Positions 18,863-26,702 of a DNA stretch of 64,000 bases are shown here, piece after piece. The stretch is from Bradyrhizobium nitroreducens (GTDB taxonomy: Bacteria; Pseudomonadota; Alphaproteobacteria; Rhizobiales; Xanthobacteraceae): contig NZ_LFJC01000003.1 in NCBI RefSeq assembly GCF_002776695.1, positions 5,264,081 to 5,328,080 of the forward strand, in the 5' to 3' direction. The position numbers and the translations under genes were made by a program. Each line of letters opens with the position of its first letter. Within the stretch, counting starts at the first letter, position 1. Under the pieces are notes generated by a model, which did not search any database, was not told where the DNA came from, and was given only the letters and a program-made list of their open reading frames with translations.

Positions 18863-21403
18863 TTACGGATCCGAGATCGCCAGCCGCTTCGCGATGGTTG
18901 CCGAGATCAGATAGGCTGCGGCAATGGCGGTGATCGTCGCAAGCAGTCCCGCGGGCAGCACGGTAAAGCCGAACGCGCCGCGCCACGGGCCGAGAGCCAC
19001 CGCCACGCCGGCGAGCAGAGCGCCGCAGGACGTCGCGATCAGGATGTTGGGGGGCCGGTTCGCACGCCACGGCAATTTGCGCGACCGGATCACGAAGATC
19101 ACCAGAATCTGGGTCGCGATCGATTCCACGAACCAGCCGGTTTGAAACATTGCCGCATCCGCATCGAACAGCTTGAGGAGAACGGCGAAAGTGATGGCGT
19201 CGAACAGGGACGACACAATTCCCATGATGATGGTGAAGCGAAGAATGCTTGCCATGTTCCAGGCTTCGGGCCGCGCAACGTCTTCACGGTCGACGTCATC
19301 GAAGGGGATGCCGATCTCGGAGAGATCGTAGATCAGATTGTTCAGCAGGATCTGCAGCGGCAGTAGCGGCAGGAATGGAAGAACGATCGAGGCGAGCGCC
19401 ATCGACAGCATGTTGCCGAAATTCGAGCTCGTTCCCATCCGGACATATTTCAGGATGTTGGCAAAGGTCCTGCGGCCCTCGCGCACGCCGGCCGCGAGCA
19501 CGGACAAGTCAGGTGCCAGCAGGATCATGTCGGCGGCCGCGCGGGCGACCTCGGTCGCGCCGGTCACGGAGATGCCGACATGCGCGACGTGGAGCGCCGG
19601 GGCGTCGTTGACGCCGTCTCCCATGAAGCCGACCACGTGATTGCGATGGCGGAGCGCGACAATGATGCGTCGCTTCTGATCTGGGTCGATCCGTGCAAAC
19701 AGGTCGACGTGGTCGACCCGGGCGATGAGGGCGGCATCGGTCAGCTCGGAGATCTCGGCGCCGGTCATGATCCGGTCTGCCTTCAAACCGACGGAGCGCG
19801 CGACGTGCGCGACCACGGCGTCATGGTCGCCCGAAATGATCTTGATGGTCACGCCGAGCGAGCTGAGCGCACCGATGGCCGCAGCCGCATCCTGTTTCGG
19901 CGGATCGGCGAACACGCAAAAGCCGATTAGGGTCAGGTTGGTCTCGTCGCTGACGGCAATGGTCTGCTGCGCGGCCGGAATGGATCTGATGGCGACGGCA
20001 AGGAGCCGGAAGCCGTCGCGGGCATAGCGCGCCTGGATATCGGCCATCTTCTGTTGCCAGGCGGCGTCGAGCGGATGAGCCAGGCCATCGATCTCCACGG
20101 CCACGCAGCGCGACAGGATGGATTCCGGAGCTCCCTTGGCGATCAGCATGTGTTCGCCATTCCGGACCGCCAGAACCGACAGGCACCGTCGTTCGAAGTC
20201 GAACGGCACTTCCGCAAGCCGAACCCAGCCGCCGAGACCATCGCGGCTCGCTGACAGAATCGCATCGTCGAGCGGGCTTCTGACGCCGGCCTGGAACGTG
20301 CTGTTCAGGCGCGCCAGGCTCAGAACCCGATCGCTCGATTGCCCCTGCGGCTCGATATGAGCTGCCAACGTGATCCTTGCTTCGGTGAGCGTGCCGGTCT
20401 TGTCGACGCAAAGCGTGTCCATCGCACCCAGATCGTGAATTGCCGACAACCGCTTGACGATGACTTTTCGCTTCGCCATGCGCAGGGCGCCGCGGGCGAG
20501 GGTCACCGTCATCACCATCGGCAGCAGCTCGGGCGTCAAGCCGACGGCGAGCGCGATCGCGAAAAGGAAGGACTCCATTGCGTTGCGCTGCGCGACGAGA
20601 TGAGCCATCAGCACGAAAAGCGTGAGAAACAGCGTCAGCCGAAGGATCAGCAGGCCGAGCTTCCGGACGCCTTGTTCAAGAGCCGTCGGCGGTGCGTTGG
20701 CCGCCATCGCCGAGGCGATCGCGCCAAAGCGCGTCCGGCCTCCGGTCGTCACCACCAGCATCCTGCCGCTTCCGCCGACGGTGCTGGTTCCCGCGAACAG
20801 AGCGTTGGTGGCGTCCGCCGGCAATGCCGCGGAGCAGGGGCGGTCGGTCTTGAACGCCGGAAACGGCTCGCCCGTCATCAGGGCTTCATTGATCTGCAAG
20901 TCCTGCGCATCGAGCACGATGCCATCGGCCGGTATCAGATCGCCGATCCGGAGCTTCACGACGTCGCCCGGGACCAGAGCCGCCACCGAGATCGACATGT
21001 CCTTGCCGTCCCTGACGACGTCAGCCTGGATGGCAACCGATTCCCGCAGAGCTTCGGCGGTGAGCTCGGCGCGATGTTCCTGGACGATATCGAGCGTGAT
21101 GGACAGCGAGAGCACGGTTGAGATGATGGCAAAGCTGCCGATGTCGCCACTCAGCCCGGACAGGAGCGCCGCCGCCAGCAGCATCGCGATCAGCGGATTC
21201 CAGAGGCGCTGGCCGAGCTTGCGCCAGACCGATCGGCTCTGCGGGGCGTCGGCGCGGTTGGCCCCGTGGATCGCCAGCCGCCTGATAGCTTCGCCCCGCG
21301 ACAGGCCGTCCGGGCCGGAACCGAGCGCGCGATAGAGGTCGTCCTTTGGCATTTGCCAGAACGCCGCGGCCAAAGCCTTGGCCGGGATAGATTGTTCGAT
21401 CAT
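18863..21403 (-). CDS. mgtA: MgtA-type P-type ATPase (magnesium-transporting family)
   Basis: This is a P3B-like P-type ATPase of the MgtA/MgtB family, expected to import Mg2+ across the inner membrane. Visible features, in order: an N-terminal cation-ATPase domain; a TGEP actuator loop (MTGEPFP); the phosphorylation site DKTGTLTEA (D334); the hinge MGDGVNDAPAL; and the MgtA-like C-terminal FQTGWFVES...IRSRKLP segment within the last membrane helices. The length is 846 residues. The frame could start at a TTG at 21481, but that codon lies inside the FNR/FixK box, so the ATG at 21403 is chosen although its ribosome-binding site is weak. No MgtA-type leader or Mg2+ sensor was recognised. Substrate specificity is inferred from family resemblance. 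Confidence 0.88.
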   Translation of the reverse strand: MIEQSIPAKALAAAFWQMPKDDLYRALGSGPDGLSRGEAIRRLAIHGANRADAPQSRSVWRKLGQRLWNPLIAMLLAAALLSGLSGDIGSFAIISTVLSLSITLDIVQEHRAELTAEALRESVAIQADVVRDGKDMSISVAALVPGDVVKLRIGDLIPADGIVLDAQDLQINEALMTGEPFPAFKTDRPCSAALPADATNALFAGTSTVGGSGRMLVVTTGGRTRFGAIASAMAANAPPTALEQGVRKLGLLILRLTLFLTLFVLMAHLVAQRNAMESFLFAIALAVGLTPELLPMVMTVTLARGALRMAKRKVIVKRLSAIHDLGAMDTLCVDKTGTLTEARITLAAHIEPQGQSSDRVLSLARLNSTFQAGVRSPLDDAILSASRDGLGGWVRLAEVPFDFERRCLSVLAVRNGEHMLIAKGAPESILSRCVAVEIDGLAHPLDAAWQQKMADIQARYARDGFRLLAVAIRSIPAAQQTIAVSDETNLTLIGFCVFADPPKQDAAAAIGALSSLGVTIKIISGDHDAVVAHVARSVGLKADRIMTGAEISELTDAALIARVDHVDLFARIDPDQKRRIIVALRHRNHVVGFMGDGVNDAPALHVAHVGISVTGATEVARAAADMILLAPDLSVLAAGVREGRRTFANILKYVRMGTSSNFGNMLSMALASIVLPFLPLLPLQILLNNLIYDLSEIGIPFDDVDREDVARPEAWNMASILRFTIIMGIVSSLFDAITFAVLLKLFDADAAMFQTGWFVESIATQILVIFVIRSRKLPWRANRPPNILIATSCGALLAGVAVALGPWRGAFGFTVLPAGLLATITAIAAAYLISATIAKRLAISDP

Positions 21404-21440
21404 GCAAGGGCTCGGCTGTCGCTGACACTGGGGCGAGGCC

Positions 21441-21481
21441 AAGGTACGTGGCTGCTCGATCCCTGGGTTGATGCAACTCAA
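21441..21481 (-). promoter_or_regulatory. FNR/FixK-type box and -10 upstream of mgtA
   Basis: The + strand reads TTGATGCAACTCAA at 21468-21481, a perfect TTGA-N6-TCAA palindrome. On the minus strand a TACCTT hexamer (21446-21441) follows after 21 bases. The predicted transcript start is near 21433, 30 bases before the ATG. Confidence 0.72.
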
Positions 21482-21551
21482 TCCAGTCTCACCCAGCGTG
21501 ATCAGGTGGTGGCGCGGCGCAATGCTTAATAGGCGTTAAGCGCAGGCCGTA

Positions 21552-22037
21552 TCACTTTTTCCGGCCGTTTCCGGACGGCGAAAAGATCTGATTGGCGGGC
21601 GGTTGTCCGCCGTTCGGCACGCCGATGGCAATGAAGCCGCGGCCCATCGAGCTGTGACAGGCATTGCAGCCATCGGTCAGCCCGCGCATGGACACGGCGA
21701 ATTTGCGATCATCCCCCGCTGCGATCGCGTCGGCGACCGAGAGCAGCGGCTCCTTCATCGTGGTCACGTTGCTGATGGGAATAGAAGGGTAGAATATCGC
21801 GGCTTCGGCGAGGCTATTGGTCAACTGCCGCAACTCGTACGCCGCGAGGTCCCAGTTCTTCGCCTTGCCTGCATACCAAAGCTTGAGGTGTTGAAGCTGC
21901 GCCATGCTCATGACCTCGACGAGACGAGGTGCATCCTGTTTTGCATTCGGCGAGGGGGCAAGGCTGGATTGGGCCATCGCCGAGGTCACCGCACCCGCCG
22001 AAATCGCCAGCACCGCACACCAATTCTTCAGCGTCAT
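21552..22037 (-). CDS. Periplasmic monohaem c-type cytochrome
   Basis: A 161-residue protein with a typical signal peptide (MTLKNW...SAMAQ, cut near residue 22) and a single haem-binding CNACH motif (C124, C127, H128) near the C-terminus, preceded by a helical region rich in Leu, Gln and Ala. It probably carries electrons or senses ligands in the periplasm; no close functional family is recognised. The ATG at 22037 is preferred over 22046 because AGGGA sits about nine bases before it. It is divergent from the membrane-protein operon and has its own FNR/FixK-type box. A C-terminal CxxCH after a helical region recalls class II cytochromes, but this is not certain. Confidence 0.8.
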   Translation of the reverse strand: MTLKNWCAVLAISAGAVTSAMAQSSLAPSPNAKQDAPRLVEVMSMAQLQHLKLWYAGKAKNWDLAAYELRQLTNSLAEAAIFYPSIPISNVTTMKEPLLSVADAIAAGDDRKFAVSMRGLTDGCNACHSSMGRGFIAIGVPNGGQPPANQIFSPSGNGRKK

Positions 22038-22065
22038 CCGGACCATTCCCTGCTGATTGAAGGCC

Positions 22066-22106
22066 TGAATATCAGCGCCGCGGGCCGTTCTCTTGCGCTG
22101 CGTCAA
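22066..22106 (-). promoter_or_regulatory. FixK-type box and candidate -10 for the cytochrome c gene
   Basis: On the minus strand TTGACGCAGCGCAA (22106-22093) fits the FixK2-like pattern TTG(A/C)-N6-(T/G)CAA. TATTCA follows after 21 bases (22071-22066). The predicted leader is about 21 bases and carries AGCAGGGA. Confidence 0.6.
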
Positions 22107-22162
22107 TGCTTCCAGGGCCTCCGCGCCGGTGCCGATCCCATTGTCGTGAAAGGCGCCGGAGT

Positions 22163-22204
22163 TTGCGCCTCGACAACGTGGTAGCGACTGCAGCCACTTA
22201 CCGT
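22163..22204 (+). promoter_or_regulatory. FixK-type box and -10 for the membrane protein-DUF2249-DUF59 operon
   Basis: TTGCGCCTCGACAA at 22163-22176 keeps the TTG-N8-CAA frame with one deviation. TACCGT at 22199-22204 is spaced 22 bases downstream. It matches the TACC-T hexamers seen at ftsH and mgtA, which supports the call despite the weaker box. Confidence 0.55.
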
Positions 22205-22253
22205 TGTCGAGTGCCGACATGGGGCGTCGTGCGCGGGCGATGGGAAGGAAGCC

Positions 22254-23600
22254 GTGATCGGAACCAGCCTCTTTAGATGGGCTATCAGCTACTTCGCGGT
22301 CGCGATCGCCTGGCTGCTGCTCGCGGAAGTGTTGATCGTCGCCGGCTTCGGTTTTCCGAATCACGACATCGACGGTCCGGACACGCTCGTCGTCGTTCAC
22401 ATCGTGACCATCGGCTGGTTGAGCACGGCCCTGTGTGGCGCGCTGTTCCAGTTCGTGCCGGTGCTGGTCGCAAGGCCGCTTTATGCGGAGCGCTGGACGT
22501 TGCCGGCTCTGGTGCTGCTGACGCTTGGCCTGAGTGTTCTGCTCGCAGGCTTTCTCACACTGGGCGGACACCTCAACGGGCCACGCTGGCTGCTTCCCGT
22601 CGGCGCCAGCCTGCTGATCGCCGGTTTCGCCCTGGTCGTAGCCAATCTCGGCATGACGCTCTGGTCGGCGCGTCCCTTGCCGGGGCCGGCGCGGTTCGTC
22701 GCAACCGGGCTTGCCTGCATCTGCGTCACGGCGAGCTTCGGCGGCCTGTTCTCGCTGGTGCTGTCCGGAACTGCCATCGGTGCGCAATGGCCGGACCTGC
22801 TGGTCTCGGGCGTGCCGATTCACGCGCTCGCGGGGCTTGGCGGATGGCTGACATTCACGGCCATGGGCGTCAGCTATCGCCTGCTCGCGATGTTCATGCT
22901 CGCGCCCGATAGCGATGCGCGACTCGGCCGGCTCGCCTGGCTTGCCGGCATCACCGCGCTGGCTGTCGGGCTGGTCGGCGGCGTGCTCGCACTCTGGCGC
23001 ATGACGGGCCTCAATCTGACGCTGCTGCTGGCGGCGGCAGCGGCGCTGCTGTCGCTCGCCGCCCACGGCCGTGACGTGCTCGGCCTTTACAGAGCCCGCA
23101 AGCGCCGTGCGCTCGAGCTCAACACGCGCATGAGTCTCGTTGCGCTGGCGAGCTTCGTCGCCGCAGCGATGCTCAGTGCCGCGTTCGTTGCGGCCGGCTC
23201 TTTCGCGTCCCATGTCGGAGCGCTCGCCTTTCTGGTCGCGTTCGGCTGGCTCACGGGCCTTGTGCTCGCCAATCTCTACAAGATCGTGCCGTTCCTGACC
23301 TGGCTCGAGACCTACGGTCCGGTGATGGGCAGGGTACCGACGCCTCGCGTGCAGGATCTCGTTGCCGAGCGCCGCGCGTTGAAATGGTTCGTGCTGTTCT
23401 TTGCCGGAAGCTGGATGGCGACGCTGATGCTTTTGGTCGACGCGGCACTCGGCTTCCGTCTCGCCGTGGCGGTGGTGACGCTCGCTACGCTTGGCCTGAG
23501 CGAGGAGTTCATCAGGGCAAGGCGGCTTGCGGACGTGGCGGAGCCGCTGCGCCTGCCGACGGGAGCAGCCGCGCCTCACCTCCTGGTCTCGCGGAATTGA
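22254..23600 (+). CDS. Polytopic membrane protein, haem-copper/NnrS-like in character, function unknown
   Basis: A 448-residue, very hydrophobic protein with about 12 predicted transmembrane helices. Conserved-looking histidines lie in membrane segments, for example VVVHIVTIGWLSTALCG (about residue 46) and PIHALAGLGGWLTF (about residue 190). This layout recalls cytochrome oxidase subunit I-like and NnrS-like proteins, but the histidine cluster of a haem-copper oxidase is not evident, so no enzymatic function is assigned. The GTG start has GGAAGGA about five bases upstream. It is followed after 12 bases by the double-DUF2249 gene and then a DUF59 gene, with translational overlap. The FixK-type promoter suggests a low-oxygen or nitrogen-oxide-linked role; that is inference. 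Confidence 0.7.
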   Translation: MIGTSLFRWAISYFAVAIAWLLLAEVLIVAGFGFPNHDIDGPDTLVVVHIVTIGWLSTALCGALFQFVPVLVARPLYAERWTLPALVLLTLGLSVLLAGFLTLGGHLNGPRWLLPVGASLLIAGFALVVANLGMTLWSARPLPGPARFVATGLACICVTASFGGLFSLVLSGTAIGAQWPDLLVSGVPIHALAGLGGWLTFTAMGVSYRLLAMFMLAPDSDARLGRLAWLAGITALAVGLVGGVLALWRMTGLNLTLLLAAAAALLSLAAHGRDVLGLYRARKRRALELNTRMSLVALASFVAAAMLSAAFVAAGSFASHVGALAFLVAFGWLTGLVLANLYKIVPFLTWLETYGPVMGRVPTPRVQDLVAERRALKWFVLFFAGSWMATLMLLVDAALGFRLAVAVVTLATLGLSEEFIRARRLADVAEPLRLPTGAAAPHLLVSRN

Positions 23601-23612
23601 AAGGAGACTGCA

Positions 23613-24122
23613 ATGACCGAATTCATCGACGTCGATGTCCGGCCGATCCTGCGCGCAGGCGGCGAGCCGTTCTCGATCATCATGGCCGCTCTCGCGCGGC
23701 TCTCGCCCGGGGAGGGACTGCGGCTCTACGCGCCCTTCAAGCCGATTCCTCTGTTCGACGTCATGGCGAGCAAGGGCTTTGCGCATCGGGAAGCCGAGCT
23801 CGAAGGCGGCGAATGGGAGATCCGCTTCATGCCGGACGATGGCTCGGTCGAAGCGGCCGGGCCAGCTTCTGCTGCGCCGAACGATGACGATTGGCCGGAG
23901 CCCGCGGTTCGTCTCGACAATCGCGACCTCGATCCGCCGGAGCCGATGGTTCGGATTCTGGCGGCGCTGGAACGGCTCGCACCGGGCCAGACGCTCCACG
24001 CCTTGCTCAGCCGGGAGCCGGTCTTCCTGTTCCGGGAGCTGACCAAGCGCGGCCATCAATGGCGCGGCGGCTTCACGCCGCAGAACGAATTCTATCAACT
24101 GACGGTGAGGGTGCAGGCATGA
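23613..24122 (+). CDS. Tandem DUF2249 (TusA-like fold) protein
   Basis: A 169-residue soluble protein made of two homologous halves. Residues about 3-75 (VDVRPILRAGGEPFSIIMAAL...LRLYAPFKPIPLFDVMASKGF) and about 92-169 (LDNRDLDPPEPMVRILAAL...LHALLSREPVFLFRELTKRGH) share the DUF2249 pattern. DUF2249 proteins are small, TusA-like, and often found with hemerythrins or nitrogen-oxide and denitrification genes; no biochemical role is established here. The ATG has AAGGAG upstream. Its stop overlaps the start of the DUF59 gene (ATGA), indicating coupled translation. The second half ends in a WRGGFTPQNEFYQLTVRV strand that completes the domain, so neither copy looks degenerate. Confidence 0.85.
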   Translation: MTEFIDVDVRPILRAGGEPFSIIMAALARLSPGEGLRLYAPFKPIPLFDVMASKGFAHREAELEGGEWEIRFMPDDGSVEAAGPASAAPNDDDWPEPAVRLDNRDLDPPEPMVRILAALERLAPGQTLHALLSREPVFLFRELTKRGHQWRGGFTPQNEFYQLTVRVQA

Positions 24123-24442
24123 CGATCGATGATGAGGACCTCGTCGCCCGGATCAGGCAGGCGCTCAAGGTCGTGATCGACCCGGAGCTCGGCCACAACA
24201 TCGTCGATCTCGGCTTCGTCTATGATGTGTCCATCGACGACGGCGCCGCGCACATCACCATGACGGCGACCACACGCGGCTGTCCCGCCGCGTCCTTTCT
24301 CAAGGAAGGAGTCGCCAACAGCGCGAGCCTGGTTCCCGGCGTGGATACGGTCGACGTCACCATGACGTTCGAGCCGCCCTGGCAGCCTTCGATGATCTCG
24401 CCGGGTGTGAAGTCGTCGCTCGGTTTTGCCGAGGTGAACTGA
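24119..24442 (+). CDS. DUF59 / MIP18-type Fe-S cluster assembly factor
   Basis: A 107-residue protein with the DUF59 signature: an acidic N-terminal helix, DPELGHNIVDLGFVYDV, and TTRGCPAASFLKEG with the conserved Cys (C54). The family includes SufT, PaaD and MIP18 proteins, which help mature iron-sulphur proteins. It overlaps the previous gene by four bases (ATGA), so it belongs to the same operon. A tempting but unproven idea is that this module serves Fe-S or haem enzymes used at low oxygen, such as the UbiU/UbiV pair encoded 3 kb away. It is convergent with ubiX, with a 37-base gap. Confidence 0.85.
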   Translation: MTIDDEDLVARIRQALKVVIDPELGHNIVDLGFVYDVSIDDGAAHITMTATTRGCPAASFLKEGVANSASLVPGVDTVDVTMTFEPPWQPSMISPGVKSSLGFAEVN

Positions 24443-24479
24443 TCGGGCGATGTGGCCGGGACTGAAGCTGCGCCGCCGG

Positions 24480-25076
24480 CTATGCGCCTTCGGAGCCCGG
24501 GCCGGACCAGATCCCTGCGGGTGCGCGAAGCTCTGGGAGGTCGAGCAGGTTGATCGCCCGCGCGGCGATCTGGTCGATCACCTCGTCCAGCGACTGCGGC
24601 TTGAGATAGAAGGCCGGCATCGGCGGCGCGATGATCGCGCCGATCTCGGTTGCCTGCAGCATCGTCCGCAGATGGCCGAGATGCAGCGGGCTCTCGCGAA
24701 CCAGCAACACCAGCCGGCGCCGTTCCTTGAGCTGCACGTCGGCCGCGCGGGTCAGAAGGTTGTCGAGCTGCCCCCAGGCGATGGCCGAGAGCGTGCGGAT
24801 CGAACACGGGGCGACGATCATGCCGGCGACCGGAAACGAGCCGCTGGCGATCGCAGTGCCGATATCTGAATGAAGGTGATGGCGGAAAGCGAGCGCGCGC
24901 AGCCGCGCCAGCGCATCGCGCCCCACTTCCGCGGCTAGCGTACGCTCCGCCGCGGGCGAAACCACAAGGTGGACCGCGTAGTGCGGATTGCCCGCCAGCA
25001 GCTCGACGATGCGCACGCCGATCGCAGCGCCCGAGGCACCGCTGATACCGACGACGATGCCTTGCCGCCCGCTCAT
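24480..25076 (-). CDS. ubiX: UbiX flavin prenyltransferase
   Basis: This enzyme makes prenylated FMN, the cofactor of UbiD decarboxylases. The 198-residue protein has the flavoprotein opening GIVVGISGASGAAIGVRIVELL (about residues 6-27), the SGSFPVAGMIVAPCS motif that shapes the flavin site, and the LVLLVRESPLHLGHLRTM segment typical of UbiX/Pad1. The ATG at 25076 overlaps the TGA of ubiD, so ubiD-ubiX are translationally coupled. The open frame extends further upstream, but that extension is antisense-like and lies within ubiD. Together with ubiTUV next door it suits ubiquinone synthesis; a role with another aromatic decarboxylase cannot be excluded. Confidence 0.93.
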   Translation of the reverse strand: MSGRQGIVVGISGASGAAIGVRIVELLAGNPHYAVHLVVSPAAERTLAAEVGRDALARLRALAFRHHLHSDIGTAIASGSFPVAGMIVAPCSIRTLSAIAWGQLDNLLTRAADVQLKERRRLVLLVRESPLHLGHLRTMLQATEIGAIIAPPMPAFYLKPQSLDEVIDQIAARAINLLDLPELRAPAGIWSGPGSEGA

Positions 25077-26626
25077 GTCGGGACCGGCGCGCGCAGCGCC
25101 GTGCTGGCAAGGCCGAGCCTCGCCCACATCGCATCGACGCGCGCGACGATTGCGGGATCCATGGCCAGCGGAATGCCCCATTCGCGATCCGTCTCCGGTG
25201 GAATCTTCGTGGTGGCATCGATGCCGAGCTTGCCGCCGAGCCCCGATTTCGGCGAGGCGAAGTCGAGATAGTCGATCGGCGTGTCGGTGAGCGTCACGAG
25301 GTCGCGCGAGGCGTCGCTGCGCGTCGAGACCGCCCACATCACGGCCTGCCAGTCGCGGATGTCGATGTCGTCGTCGACCACGATCAGGAGCTTGGTGTAA
25401 CTGAACTGCGGCAGCATCGACCACAGGCCTAGCATCAGCCGCCGGGCCTGGCCGGGATAGCGCTTCCTGATCGCCGCGACCGCGATCCGGTAGGAGCACG
25501 CTTCCGGCGGCAGAAAGCAGTCGGTCACTTCAGGGAATTGCTGACGGACCAGCGGCACGAACAGGCGGTTGAGCGCCTCGCCGATCCGCGACGGCTCGTC
25601 CGGCGGCCGGCCCGTGAAGGTCGAGAGGTAGACGGGCTGACGCCGGCTGGTGATGGCCGTCACCCGCATCACCGGGAATTCCTCGACGGAATTGTAATAT
25701 CCGGTGTGATCGCCATAGGGACCCTCGGGTGCGGTTTCGGTCGCAGAGACAAAGCCCTCGACGACGATTTCGGCCTCGGCCGGAATCGCGAGGGGCACCG
25801 TGAGGCAGGGCGCGAGGTCGGGCCGTTCGCCGCGCAGGATGCCGGCGAAGCGCAGCTCCGACATGGTCTCGGGCAGCGGCAGCACCGCGGCGAGGATGGT
25901 GGCGGGGTCGGCGCCGATGACGATCGCGACCGGCATGTCGCGCCCGATCGCCTTCCATTGCTGGTGATGCCGCGCGCCGCCGCGATGCGCGAGCCAGCGG
26001 ATGATGGCGCGGTCGCGGCCGAGCACTTGCATGCGGTAGACGCCGACATTCTCCTCCTGGTCGGCCGTTGCGGAGTCCGGCGGCACGGTGATCACGAGTG
26101 GCCAGGTGATCAGCGGTGCCGGCTCGCCCGGCCAGCAGATCTGGACCGGCAATCTTGCCAGATCGACGTCGGGCCCCATGGTGACGCAGTCCTGCACCGG
26201 CGCCGCCGCGCGTGTGCGCGGGCGCGTCGCCAGCGCGGCGCGGGCAAGCGGGAGCTTGTCGAAGGCATCCCTGATGCTGTGCGGCGGTCGCGGTGCGCGC
26301 AGTTCGGCCATCAGCTCGCCGAGTTGCTCGAGACGGTCGGGCGCGATCCCCATGCCCCATGCGATCCGCTCCACCGTTCCAAACAGATTGGTGAGGAGCG
26401 GCATCTCCGAGGGGCGGCCGTCGGCCTTGACGGGCCGCTCGAACAATAATGCTGGCCCGTGTGCCCCAAGCACACGCCGGTGGATCTCCGTGATCTCGTG
26501 GACGACTGAGACCTTCTCGCGAATGCGTCGCAACTGCCCCCGGCTTTCGATGAAGCGCAGGAAGTCGGACAAGTCGCGAAAGCGCGGTACATCACGTTGC
26601 AATTGAGCAGGCTCCCAAAAAATCAC
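25073..26626 (-). CDS. ubiD: UbiD-family prFMN-dependent decarboxylase
   Basis: A 517-residue member of the UbiD family, expected to decarboxylate 4-hydroxy-3-polyprenylbenzoate in ubiquinone synthesis. Features: an N-terminal FRDLSDFLRFIESRGQLRRI region; a central prFMN/metal-binding domain with EGPYGDHTGYY (301-311) and LSTFTGRPPDEPSRIGEAL; and a C-terminal region with KLLIVVDDDIDIRDWQAVMWA and LGIDATTK. The start is a GTG with a weak ribosome site; the N-terminal sequence is normal for the family, so it is kept. It is first in ubiD-ubiX and divergent from ubiT by 76 bases. Substrate assignment rests on family membership and neighbours. Confidence 0.92.
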   Translation of the reverse strand: MIFWEPAQLQRDVPRFRDLSDFLRFIESRGQLRRIREKVSVVHEITEIHRRVLGAHGPALLFERPVKADGRPSEMPLLTNLFGTVERIAWGMGIAPDRLEQLGELMAELRAPRPPHSIRDAFDKLPLARAALATRPRTRAAAPVQDCVTMGPDVDLARLPVQICWPGEPAPLITWPLVITVPPDSATADQEENVGVYRMQVLGRDRAIIRWLAHRGGARHHQQWKAIGRDMPVAIVIGADPATILAAVLPLPETMSELRFAGILRGERPDLAPCLTVPLAIPAEAEIVVEGFVSATETAPEGPYGDHTGYYNSVEEFPVMRVTAITSRRQPVYLSTFTGRPPDEPSRIGEALNRLFVPLVRQQFPEVTDCFLPPEACSYRIAVAAIRKRYPGQARRLMLGLWSMLPQFSYTKLLIVVDDDIDIRDWQAVMWAVSTRSDASRDLVTLTDTPIDYLDFASPKSGLGGKLGIDATTKIPPETDREWGIPLAMDPAIVARVDAMWARLGLASTALRAPVPT

Positions 26627-26653
26627 AGCTAGCCGGCCTGTTTTTGGTCTTCA

Positions 26654-26667
26654 TTGTTCCCGCTCAA
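26654..26667. promoter_or_regulatory. Imperfect FNR/FixK-type box between ubiD and ubiT
   Basis: TTGTTCCCGCTCAA matches TTGATC-NN-GATCAA at 10 of 12 fixed positions, and its two mismatches are symmetric. It sits alone in the 76-base divergent gap. No -10 at the usual 21-22 base spacing was found on either side, so this is weaker than the boxes further left. Confidence 0.4.
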
Positions 26668-26702
26668 ATACAGCGGCGTGCAATCCGTCCAGATGTGGGG
26701 CC

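Noticed and set aside
21404..21481. N-terminal extension of the MgtA-type ATPase to a TTG at 21481
   Set aside because: The extension runs through the perfect FNR/FixK box and the predicted -10, has no ribosome site and adds no family sequence. The ATG at 21403 is preferred.
22038..24098. Continuation of the cytochrome c frame upstream to 24098 on the minus strand
   Set aside because: The upstream part is antisense to the membrane-protein and DUF2249 genes and is Arg/Gln-rich without domains; only the last 161 residues, with signal peptide and CNACH, are real.
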